The notes below the pieces were generated by a model. The model had not been told where the DNA came from. It made no database searches and saw only the letters and a program-made list of their open reading frames with translations. Made by a program: the position numbers and the translations under genes. A DNA stretch of 58,842 nt, taken from CAJJDF01 sp965657945 (GTDB taxonomy: Bacteria; Bacteroidota; Bacteroidia; Flavobacteriales_D; CAJJDF01). Numbering within the stretch: position 1 is the stretch's first letter; every line of letters begins with the position of its first letter. Shown piece after piece: positions 1 to 8,011 of the stretch. The stretch lies in NCBI GenBank assembly GCA_965657945.1, contig CBFHPW010000016.1, forward strand, positions 1-58,842. The letters run 5' to 3'.

Positions 1-1364
1 TTCTGAGTTAACTTTCTTTTTATTGGTTCTACAAGCGTATTTATATCTCCAGCGCCAATTGTAAGTACTACCTCTAGCTGAGCCTTGTTCAAGCTATCGA
101 CCAAAGTCTCTTTCGTCTCTTTTCTCTTCTCGCTATTGTCTATTTTATCAAGGATAAATTCCGCATCAATTCCCTCTATTGGCAATTCTCTAGCCGGATA
201 AATATCTAAAACCACTACTTCGTCTAATAAGGACAATTCTTGCCCAAATTCCTCTCCAAAATCTTTCGTTCTGGAGTATAGATGTGGCTGAAAAACGCCC
301 GTCACTTTTTTACCCGGATACAAGGCTCTAACCGAACTTACCAATGCTTTTATTTCTGTTGGGTGGTGCGCATAATCGTCTATAAAAACTAGGTCATCTT
401 GTTTGATTACATACTCAAACCTTCTTTTTACTCCTTTGTAATTCTCTAATCCGGCTTTAATATTACCGTTCGTCATCCCAATTTCTTGACACACAGCAAT
501 AGTTGCCAAACTATTCTCTATATTATGAATCCCGCTAATCCCGAGTTTCACTCCAAGAATTTTTCCTTTTGGGGTAACCGCATCGAATACAAAATTCCCG
601 TTGTGAACAGCAATATTCTCGGCAAAATACTCCGCGTTTTGTCCATCGACAGAATAGAGTTTTTGGTTTTTAAACGTTAACTGAACCTTTTCCTGCACAA
701 AAACAGTCCCTGTTGGATTCACCTTGTTAAGAAAATCCTGAAAAGAAGTATTCAAAGAACCTGAGTCTCTATAAATATCCAAATGATCGGCATCTGTAGA
801 AGTAACCACAGCAATATTTGGGACGAGAGTAAGGAAAGAACGATCGTATTCATCCGCTTCCACCACTACCCAATTAGAATTACTATTTAGCACTAAATTG
901 GAATTGAAGTTAGTGGCAATTCCTCCTAAAAAAGCATTACAACCCATTCCATCATGAGTCATAACGGCCGCTATCATTGAAGAAGTTGTTGTTTTTCCGT
1001 GTGTTCCGGCAACAGCAATTGTCTTGTATTGTGCGGTAATCATTCCCAGCACTTCTGCCCTCTTTTTTAGCGTATAGTTTTCTTGCTTAAAATAGTTCCA
1101 AATCTCATTTGTAATAGGAATCGCTGGCGTGAAAATTACTAATGTGTGTTCTTTGTTGGAACGGACGCTCTTGTCAATATTTTCGACTCCATCTTCATAC
1201 ACAATTGAAACTCCATTATTTTCCATTTCCCTTGTGAGCGGAGTTGCAGTAAGGTCGTACCCAAACACAGGAATAGCCAAAGAGTTGAAATATCGTGCCA
1301 AGGCACTCATTCCAATTCCTCCAATTCCAATGAAAAACACTCTATGTATTTCGTTTAGGTTCAT
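1..1364 (-). CDS. murC: UDP-N-acetylmuramate--L-alanine ligase MurC (3' end cut by window edge)
   Basis: Adds L-alanine to UDP-MurNAc, the first amino acid of the peptidoglycan stem peptide, in the cytoplasm. Reading the minus strand from the ATG at 1364 gives the N-terminal Rossmann motif GIGGIGMS (residues 13-20) and the ATP-binding loop GTHGKTT (about 120-126), followed by the central motif EADEYDRS. The frame is open to base 1, where it reads GAGDINTLVEPIKRK, close to the usual MurC C-terminus, so only a few residues are probably missing. The start overlaps the murG stop in an ATGA arrangement, which implies translational coupling. It is the last visible gene of the dcw operon. Confidence 0.96.
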   Translation of the reverse strand, partial: MNLNEIHRVFFIGIGGIGMSALARYFNSLAIPVFGYDLTATPLTREMENNGVSIVYEDGVENIDKSVRSNKEHTLVIFTPAIPITNEIWNYFKQENYTLKKRAEVLGMITAQYKTIAVAGTHGKTTTSSMIAAVMTHDGMGCNAFLGGIATNFNSNLVLNSNSNWVVVEADEYDRSFLTLVPNIAVVTSTDADHLDIYRDSGSLNTSFQDFLNKVNPTGTVFVQEKVQLTFKNQKLYSVDGQNAEYFAENIAVHNGNFVFDAVTPKGKILGVKLGISGIHNIENSLATIAVCQEIGMTNGNIKAGLENYKGVKRRFEYVIKQDDLVFIDDYAHHPTEIKALVSSVRALYPGKKVTGVFQPHLYSRTKDFGEEFGQELSLLDEVVVLDIYPARELPIEGIDAEFILDKIDNSEKRKETKETLVDSLNKAQLEVVLTIGAGDINTLVEPIKRKLTQ

Positions 1365-2464
1365 TTATTCATTATTTTAAACACCTCGTTGGCTATTGAA
1401 TCAGCAGCATTTGGTCTTCCAAAACCAATAATATTGACACTCAGCTTCACTAGCTTTTCTTTTTCTTTTATTAATTCAACAACTTTGTTGCCCAATACAT
1501 CTGGTGCTTCTGCATCGGTTACAAGCATAGCTGCATTGTGATTTACCAGAGCCATTGCATTTTTTGTTTGATGATCTTCACTCACATTGGGCGAAGGCAC
1601 CAAAATAGTAGGTTTTCCTACTAAGCACAATTCCGAGATAGAAAGCGCTCCTGCTCTACTTACCACCAAATCGGCACAGGCATAAGCCAAATCCATTTCA
1701 TAAATAAAATCATGAACTTTGATATTGGCTATCTTATTCTCTTCTACAAAAGACTTCATGTCATCGAAGTAATATTTCCCTGTTTGCCACAAAACTTGAA
1801 TGTCGTTTTTCGCCAATTGTTCAGCAGCATTTCTTATACTATTATTTATCGTCCTTGCACCTAAACTACCTCCAATCACTAGCAATGTCTTTTTCTCGGT
1901 GTCCAACCCAAATTGCTCCAATCCTCTTTTCCTTTTTCCTTTTATATCTAATATTTCTTTCCTAACTGGATTTCCAGTAAACACAATTTTAGATTCTTCA
2001 AAAAACCTACCCATGTTGTCATAAGCTACACAAATCTTTTTTGCCTTTTTTGCCAATAACTTATTGGTAATTCCTGGATACGAATTTTGTTCCTGTATGA
2101 GTGTAGGCACACCCAATTTTCCGGCTTGCCTCAACAATGGTCCACTTGCATAGCCTCCTACTCCAATTGCCACATCTGGTTTAAATTCTTTCACAATTGA
2201 CTTTGCCTTTTTCAAACTTCTCAAAAGTTTAAAAGGAAAAGATAGGTTCTTAACCGTAAGCTTTCGTTGAAGGCCTGCAATATCAAGACCTCTTATTTCA
2301 TAGCCAGCCTTGGGCACTTTTTCCATCTCCATTTTGCCATTGGCTCCCACAAACAAAATTTCGGTTGCAGGATACTTTTCCTTGATTGCATTGGCGATGG
2401 CGATGGCAGGATAAATATGTCCTCCAGTTCCACCTCCCGATATAATCACTCTCTTAGCTTCCAT
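1361..2464 (-). CDS. murG: UDP-GlcNAc--lipid I GlcNAc transferase MurG
   Basis: Converts lipid I to lipid II on the cytoplasmic face of the membrane by transferring GlcNAc from UDP-GlcNAc. The 367-aa protein has the GT-B N-terminal loop GGGTGGH at residues 10-16, the conserved LIQEQNSYPG segment, and in the C-terminal half the donor-binding region SRAGALSISEL followed by EDHQTKNA. Length is normal for the family. It overlaps the end of ftsW by 11 bases and the start of murC by 4, so it lies inside the continuous dcw transcription unit. Confidence 0.97.
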   Translation of the reverse strand: MEAKRVIISGGGTGGHIYPAIAIANAIKEKYPATEILFVGANGKMEMEKVPKAGYEIRGLDIAGLQRKLTVKNLSFPFKLLRSLKKAKSIVKEFKPDVAIGVGGYASGPLLRQAGKLGVPTLIQEQNSYPGITNKLLAKKAKKICVAYDNMGRFFEESKIVFTGNPVRKEILDIKGKRKRGLEQFGLDTEKKTLLVIGGSLGARTINNSIRNAAEQLAKNDIQVLWQTGKYYFDDMKSFVEENKIANIKVHDFIYEMDLAYACADLVVSRAGALSISELCLVGKPTILVPSPNVSEDHQTKNAMALVNHNAAMLVTDAEAPDVLGNKVVELIKEKEKLVKLSVNIIGFGRPNAADSIANEVFKIMNK

Positions 2465-3617
2465 AATCCTCCTTTGTTTGTTTATTTGAACCTAACTGTA
2501 CTTCTCTACTTACCCCTAGTATCATCCCAAATGCAACACAAGTAAATAAAATTGCCGTTCCTCCCATACTTACCATTGGCAGCGGTTGTCCTGTTACTGG
2601 CAGCACATTGACACTCACTCCCATATTGAGAAAAGCTTGAAAAACTATACTAAAACCTAAACCAAACGCTAGGTAAGAACCAAAATCACTTTTGGAATTT
2701 TTGGCAATAACTATTACTCGATATAAAATAATGAGATAAAGTAAAATAAGGAATACTCCTCCCAAGATAGATCCATACTCTTCGATAAAAATGGCAAAAA
2801 TGAAATCTGCCCATGCTGAGGGCAAAATATTTTTAACTGTACTTTTACTCGGACCTGTTCCTCTCAATCCCCCTCTAGCAATTCCGGCTTTTGCAATGTC
2901 AGTTTGGTAATTCTTGTCTGCCGCATTTTCTACTTCATCTCCTCCTACAAAAGCCGCGATTCTTGAAGTCCAAGTTGGAACTCTCGGCAATAATTTTGGC
3001 TGAACGGTTCCTATTAATAGAATAAGTAAAAACCCTCCGAGGGCCAATCCCAGCATTCCCAATATGTTTTTTCCGCTAATGGACGAAATAAATATTAGAA
3101 CCAAACAATCCACAAAAAGCATTGCTGCAGTTGATAAATCGGCAGGTAAAATGGCTGCACAAACTACTCCCACAGGCAACACTATTTTTACCAAAAATAC
3201 CTTGAAACTTTTTAGTTCTTCTTTGTTCATGGATAGCTGCCTGGCCAAGTAAACCAATAGCGAAATTTTCGCCATATCAGAGGGCTGAAAACCAAATATC
3301 CACCGAGCCGCAGCTTGATCGCCTGAATGAAATATCCAAGCTGAGGCCAATGCCAATAGCGATAGAACCATTGCAAATTGCGAAATACGCGAGAAATAAT
3401 TAATTTTTACCTTGTGTAAATAGTACATTAACACAAACCCTAAAAGGATGATTACGGTATGCTTAAACAAGAATGCCTCTGTATTTCCGTCTCTAAATTT
3501 ATAGGATAATTGAGAGGTAGAACTATAAACAATGAGCACAGAAAAGAGGGAAAACAAAATTGTTATCACCCAAATCACACGGTCGCCCGTTAGATATTTC
3601 TTAAACATTGTGTTCAT
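2454..3617 (-). CDS. ftsW: SEDS-family peptidoglycan polymerase FtsW
   Basis: Septal peptidoglycan glycosyltransferase of the SEDS family, a multi-pass membrane protein that works with FtsI at the divisome. The 387-aa product shows about ten hydrophobic segments, the motif ARWIFGFQPSDMAKI in the middle and the C-terminal signature PVTGQPLPMVSMGGTA. FtsW is preferred over RodA because of its place between murD and murG. Starts at 3617 or 3608 are both possible (MNTMFKK). About 180 bases holding a small hairpin separate it from murD. Confidence 0.95.
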   Translation of the reverse strand: MNTMFKKYLTGDRVIWVITILFSLFSVLIVYSSTSQLSYKFRDGNTEAFLFKHTVIILLGFVLMYYLHKVKINYFSRISQFAMVLSLLALASAWIFHSGDQAAARWIFGFQPSDMAKISLLVYLARQLSMNKEELKSFKVFLVKIVLPVGVVCAAILPADLSTAAMLFVDCLVLIFISSISGKNILGMLGLALGGFLLILLIGTVQPKLLPRVPTWTSRIAAFVGGDEVENAADKNYQTDIAKAGIARGGLRGTGPSKSTVKNILPSAWADFIFAIFIEEYGSILGGVFLILLYLIILYRVIVIAKNSKSDFGSYLAFGLGFSIVFQAFLNMGVSVNVLPVTGQPLPMVSMGGTAILFTCVAFGMILGVSREVQLGSNKQTKEDYGS

Positions 3618-3695
3618 TTCTTGTCTTTTTCTTTTTTCTCGTTTCTTATTTTAATCGTGTTACTCATTTTATTCCCTCAAAAAAAGATTTTAGTA

Positions 3696-3717
3696 ATTCC
3701 TTGCCATGCCAAGGAAT
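3696..3717. repeat. Short intergenic hairpin between murD and ftsW
   Basis: An 8-bp perfect inverted repeat, ATTCCTTG and CAAGGAAT, with a 6-base loop in the 179-base spacer between murD and ftsW. There is no T-tract on the minus strand after it, so it does not look like a terminator. It may be a degenerate copy of a REP-like intergenic palindrome such as the one between mraY and murD. The rest of the spacer shows nothing recognisable. Confidence 0.5.
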
Positions 3718-3796
3718 CTCTTAATTGGCTCAGTCGCTGTTTGAAAACAGATTCCGCATCAAGTGCAAAATGACATGCCATCTTTTTTGTATTTAT

Positions 3797-5146
3797 CTAC
3801 AACTCCCTCACCGCTTTTCTGAATTCTAATCCTCGTTCTTCATAATTATCAAATAAATCGAAGCTTGCACAGGCAGGTGAAAGCAAAACCAAATCACCTT
3901 TTGAACCTAGTTTGTAACTCAATTTCACTGCATCCTTGGCAGAACTCGTTTCATACACATCAACCACGTTTCCAAATGCTTCAACGAGCCTCGAATTGTC
4001 TACCCCTAAACAAACCAATGCCTTTACTTTGTCTCGCACCAATGGAATTAACTCTTCGTACTCATTTCCTTTATCCACGCCTCCAGCTATCCATACAATA
4101 GGCTTATTGATACTTTCAAGGGCATACCAAACAGCATTTACGTTTGTGGCTTTTGAGTCATTGATAAATTCTATTCCGTTTACATAGCAAATGTGCTCAA
4201 GTCTGTGCTCCACATTTTGAAAGTCAGACAAACTTTCTCTTACTATTTCCTTTCTCAAATCCAAGACTTTGGTGGCAATTCCTGCCGCCATTGAATTGTA
4301 AATATTGTGTTTTCCGTTTAGTGCTAAATCGTGTATTGACATAGTTTGGGGTTGTTGTTGATTTATTTGGTTAAATACTATTTCTTCTTTATCGTTCAAA
4401 AAAGCTCCCTCACCCACCTTTTCTTTGATAGAAAAAGGGAGCTGTTTCGCTTTAATATTCTTACTATTTAATGCTTTTACTATTGCTTCATCATCTTTGC
4501 AGTAGATGAAAAAATCTTCATTCGTTTGGTTGTTGGTTATTCTAAATTTTGAATTCACATAATTCTCAAACTTATACTCATATCGGTCGAGATGATCTGG
4601 AGTTATATTTAATAATACCGATACATCTATCTTAAAGTCTACTAATCCATCCAATTGGAAACTACTTAGCTCCAACACATAATATTCAAAATTTTTGTTA
4701 GCCACTTGCTTTGCAAAGCTTGTTCCTACATTGCCTGCGATTCCCACATTGAGTCCTGCCTTGTTCAAAATATGATAAGTGAGCAGGGTGGTAGTTGTTT
4801 TTCCGTTGGACCCGGTTATACCGATAAGTTTTGCATTCGTATATCTTCCAGCAAACTCAATTTCGGAGATTATAGCAATTCCTTTTTCCTTGGCTTTCTC
4901 CACAATCGAAACTTTATCGGAGATTCCAGGACTTTTTATAATCTCTGCTGCTGACAAAATTCTCTCTTCACTATGTTTTCCCTCTTCCCACTCTATATTT
5001 TCGGCCGATAATTCGTTTTTATACTTTTCTTTTATTCTCCCAAAATCAGAGACAAAAACAGTAAACCCTTGCCTTTTTGCAAGCAAAGCAGCCCCAACTC
5101 CGCTTTCGCCAGCACCAAGTATTGCTATGTTCGTTGTCTTTGTCAT
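3797..5146 (-). CDS. murD: UDP-MurNAc-L-alanine--D-glutamate ligase MurD
   Basis: Adds D-glutamate to UDP-MurNAc-L-Ala in cytoplasmic precursor synthesis. Residues 8-20 carry the Rossmann-like ILGAGESGVGAA and residues 112-118 the Mur ligase P-loop GSNGKTT; NDSKATN follows in the C-terminal half. I place the start at the ATG at 5146 (MTKTTNIAIL), giving 449 aa. The frame is open upstream to an ATG at 5185, but those 13 codons read through one arm of a palindromic repeat and resemble no MurD N-terminus. It follows mraY in the dcw operon. Confidence 0.95.
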   Translation of the reverse strand: MTKTTNIAILGAGESGVGAALLAKRQGFTVFVSDFGRIKEKYKNELSAENIEWEEGKHSEERILSAAEIIKSPGISDKVSIVEKAKEKGIAIISEIEFAGRYTNAKLIGITGSNGKTTTTLLTYHILNKAGLNVGIAGNVGTSFAKQVANKNFEYYVLELSSFQLDGLVDFKIDVSVLLNITPDHLDRYEYKFENYVNSKFRITNNQTNEDFFIYCKDDEAIVKALNSKNIKAKQLPFSIKEKVGEGAFLNDKEEIVFNQINQQQPQTMSIHDLALNGKHNIYNSMAAGIATKVLDLRKEIVRESLSDFQNVEHRLEHICYVNGIEFINDSKATNVNAVWYALESINKPIVWIAGGVDKGNEYEELIPLVRDKVKALVCLGVDNSRLVEAFGNVVDVYETSSAKDAVKLSYKLGSKGDLVLLSPACASFDLFDNYEERGLEFRKAVREL

Positions 5147-5165
5147 TTGTTTAATTCTCGTTTTA

Positions 5166-5247
5166 TCCCATCCTAACCTTCCCAAAGGGAAAGAATATGC
5201 TCGTTTTATTTATCCACCACTTTCCCTTTGGGAAAGTCGGGATAGGA
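5166..5247. repeat. REP-like palindromic element between mraY and murD
   Basis: Two 28-base arms (5166-5193 and 5220-5247) form an imperfect inverted repeat, 24 of 28 positions paired, around a 26-base loop. Each arm also contains a small palindrome TTCCCAAAGGGAA or TTCCCTTTGGGAA. The element fills the whole spacer between the mraY stop and the murD start. Palindromes of this CCCTTTGGG type are common between genes in Bacteroidota. It has no terminator-like T-tract and lies within an operon, so it is more likely a dispersed repeat or an mRNA-stability element. Confidence 0.75.
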
Positions 5248-5249
5248 TT

Positions 5250-6518
5250 TTATCTCAATTTCAGTGTTACTATTGTAAGTATGGCAAGGAAAATTCCTAT
5301 GATCCAAAACCTAGAAACAATTTTTGATTCATGCATTCCTTTTTTCTGATAATGGTGGTGAAGCGGTGCCATCAAAAACACTCTTCTTCCTTCTCCGTAT
5401 TTCTTTTTGGTATACTTGAAGTAAGCCACTTGTATCATCACAGAAAGGTTCTCTGCCAAGAAAATTCCGCACAACACAGGTATTAACAGCTCTTTTCGGA
5501 TTGCGATAGCAAACACAGCGATAATCCCTCCAATAGTTAAGCTTCCGGTATCACCCATAAAAACTTGTGCCGGATAGGCATTGTACCACAAAAAACCGAT
5601 ACACGCTCCAACAAATGCGCTAATAAATATCACGAGCTCCCCTGAGTTCGGTATAAACATCACATTGAGGTAATCAGAAAAAATAATGTTTCCGGATACG
5701 TAAGCAAATATGGCCAAGGTAACTCCAACAATTGCCGAAGTTCCGGTAGCCAAGCCATCTATTCCATCTGTCATATTGGCTCCATTAGAAACAGCCGTTA
5801 CAATCACAATTACTGCCGGAATAAAGATTAGCCAAGCCCATTTTGCTCTTCCTTCATTCTCCATCCAACCCAAAAACCATTGGTAGTTAAACTCATTATT
5901 TTTAACAAAAGGAAGCGTTGTTTTGGTTGAATGGTGCTCCACCCATGAGAATGTTGCAGCAGAATCTTTTGCTGGGGTAACTTCCACTAAGTCATCTCCT
6001 ATTTTTTCTACAAATCCGGCTAACACCTTATTTTCAACTTTCTCTTTAATGGTTACATTTTCATTAAAAAACAACATTACCGCAACGATAATTCCTATTC
6101 CAATTTGACCCACAATTTTGAACCTGCCAGCCAAGCCCGCTTTATTCTTTTTGAACACTTTTATATAGTCATCCAAAAAACCGATTGCCCCCAATCCAAT
6201 TGTGGTTACAAGCATAATCTGAATGTAAATATTATCCAGTTTGGCGAATAGGAGCGTGGGAATAAGAATGGCCGCAATAATGATTAATCCGCCCATGGTT
6301 GGGGTTCCCTCTTTTTCTTTTTGACCCTCTAATCCCAAATCACGCACAGATTCGCCTACTTGAAGATTCCTAAGCTTTTGAATAAGTGTTTTTCCAAAAA
6401 CTAAAGAAACCAACAGCGAGGTGAGAATTGAGAGTGCCGCTCTGAATGAAATAAAGCTGAACAATCCTGCTCCTGGAAAGTCTATCTCTTGAAGGTATGT
6501 GAATAAGTGATACAACAT
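5250..6518 (-). CDS. mraY: Phospho-MurNAc-pentapeptide transferase MraY
   Basis: Integral membrane enzyme that transfers phospho-MurNAc-pentapeptide to undecaprenyl phosphate, making lipid I. The 422-aa protein shows the catalytic LDD at residues 115-117, the NMTDGIDGLATG motif and, near the C-terminus, the three-histidine segment MAPLHHHYQKKG. It is longer than the roughly 360 aa of E. coli MraY because of a hydrophilic insert at about residues 150-215, a known trait of Bacteroidota MraY. Its start codon overlaps the murE stop (TAATG). Confidence 0.97.
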   Translation of the reverse strand: MLYHLFTYLQEIDFPGAGLFSFISFRAALSILTSLLVSLVFGKTLIQKLRNLQVGESVRDLGLEGQKEKEGTPTMGGLIIIAAILIPTLLFAKLDNIYIQIMLVTTIGLGAIGFLDDYIKVFKKNKAGLAGRFKIVGQIGIGIIVAVMLFFNENVTIKEKVENKVLAGFVEKIGDDLVEVTPAKDSAATFSWVEHHSTKTTLPFVKNNEFNYQWFLGWMENEGRAKWAWLIFIPAVIVIVTAVSNGANMTDGIDGLATGTSAIVGVTLAIFAYVSGNIIFSDYLNVMFIPNSGELVIFISAFVGACIGFLWYNAYPAQVFMGDTGSLTIGGIIAVFAIAIRKELLIPVLCGIFLAENLSVMIQVAYFKYTKKKYGEGRRVFLMAPLHHHYQKKGMHESKIVSRFWIIGIFLAILTIVTLKLR

Positions 6519-7981
6519 TATTTATCAAGTATTTTAAGGGTTTCGGATAATATTTCTAAATCGTCAAATGGAAATCTTTCTCCATTAATTTCCTGGTAGT
6601 TTTCATGTCCTTTTCCAGCTACTAAAATGATGTCATTTTCATCGGCCAATGCTGAAGCAGTTTTTATAGCCTCTTTTCTGTCGGTAATAGTCAGTGTTTT
6701 TTTATAATCCAATGGTTCAACACCAGCTTGCATTTCTTCTAGAATTGTTTCTGGATTCTCTGTTCTTGGATTATCCGAAGTAAGAATAACTTTATCGCTC
6801 AATCTGCAAGCGATATTAGCCATTAAGGGTCTTTTTGTTCTATCTCGATCTCCTCCACAGCCTACCACCGTAATCACTTTCTCGTTTCCAGTTCTGATAT
6901 TTGAAATTGTTTTCAAAACATTTTTTAGGGCATCGGGAGTGTGAGCATAATCGACAATAGCGATGACACCACCACCTGTTTTGATATATTCAAATCTTCC
7001 TTCTACATTATTCAGCAAACTCATTTGGGTAAGAATCTCTAGTTCATCTTCGTGCAGTTGCTTAGCCACTGCAAACACAGAGACAAGATTGTAGGCATTA
7101 AAATCACCTATCAACTTTACCCAAACCTCCGTTCCGTTTATTGTCAATTGCAATCCACTAAATTGGTTTTCGATGACCTTCACTCTGTAATCTGCATCAG
7201 TCTTTCGTGCCACGGTAATTACCTCAGCTTTTGTATTTTGCATCATTACCATTCCGTTCTTGTCATCGGCATTGGTTACAGCAAAAGAATCTTTGGATAA
7301 GCCGTCAAAAAATGATTTTTTAACTCCAATATATTCTTTAAATGTATTGTGGTAATCCAAATGATCATGCGTAATGTTGGTAAACACTCCTCCCGTAAAA
7401 TCAATCCCTTGTATTCGTCCCTGATGAATGGCATGTGAACTCACTTCCATAAAGCAAAACTCAACTTCTTCCTCTACCATTTGAGCAAACAACTCATTCA
7501 ATCTTATTGCATTTGGGGTAGTATGGGTTGATTTTATTTCTTTTTCTCCTATGCGATAAACCACTGTGGAAATCAACCCTACTTTGTATCCCAATTTCTG
7601 AAACAAATCAAATAACAACGAGGTTGTTGTAGTTTTTCCGTTGGTGCCGGTAACGCCAATTAATTTAAGCTTTGAGGAGGGATTTCCGAAGAAATTAGAA
7701 GCGATATGGCCAAGAGCTTGATTCGAATTTTCAACTTGAATATAAGTAACTCCAGAAATAATATTCTCCGGCATAGTTTCACACACAATTGCTTTTGCTC
7801 CTGATTCGATCGCCACCTCAACAAATTGATGACCATCCACAGAAGTACCTCGAGTAGCAACAAATAGTCCATTTCGCTCGATGTTTCGCGAATCAAAGGC
7901 AATCGATGAAACCGAAGAATTGGTTGACCCAATTACTCCAACTAATCTCACCTTATATAATATGTCCTTCAATAACTTCAT
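6518..7981 (-). CDS. murE: UDP-MurNAc-tripeptide synthetase MurE (meso-diaminopimelate type)
   Basis: Adds the third residue of the stem peptide to UDP-MurNAc-L-Ala-D-Glu. The 487-aa protein has the Mur ligase P-loop GTNGKTT at residues 112-118 and the DNPR motif at 403-406, the signature of enzymes that select meso-diaminopimelate rather than lysine. The central segment THDHLDYH is also present. It ends in a TAATG overlap with mraY and starts 30 bases after ftsI. Confidence 0.97.
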   Translation of the reverse strand: MKLLKDILYKVRLVGVIGSTNSSVSSIAFDSRNIERNGLFVATRGTSVDGHQFVEVAIESGAKAIVCETMPENIISGVTYIQVENSNQALGHIASNFFGNPSSKLKLIGVTGTNGKTTTTSLLFDLFQKLGYKVGLISTVVYRIGEKEIKSTHTTPNAIRLNELFAQMVEEEVEFCFMEVSSHAIHQGRIQGIDFTGGVFTNITHDHLDYHNTFKEYIGVKKSFFDGLSKDSFAVTNADDKNGMVMMQNTKAEVITVARKTDADYRVKVIENQFSGLQLTINGTEVWVKLIGDFNAYNLVSVFAVAKQLHEDELEILTQMSLLNNVEGRFEYIKTGGGVIAIVDYAHTPDALKNVLKTISNIRTGNEKVITVVGCGGDRDRTKRPLMANIACRLSDKVILTSDNPRTENPETILEEMQAGVEPLDYKKTLTITDRKEAIKTASALADENDIILVAGKGHENYQEINGERFPFDDLEILSETLKILDK

Positions 7982-8011
7982 TCTTTCTTTTACCTCTTCA
8001 AGAGGATTTTT

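Noticed and set aside
5147..5185. N-terminal extension of murD by 13 codons
   Set aside because: It reads through one arm of a palindromic repeat and gives residues unlike any MurD start; the ATG at 5146 gives the normal N-terminus.
4779..5327. 182-codon plus-strand frame across murD and the mraY spacer
   Set aside because: It is a shadow of murD and the palindromic repeat in the opposite strand, with no own features.
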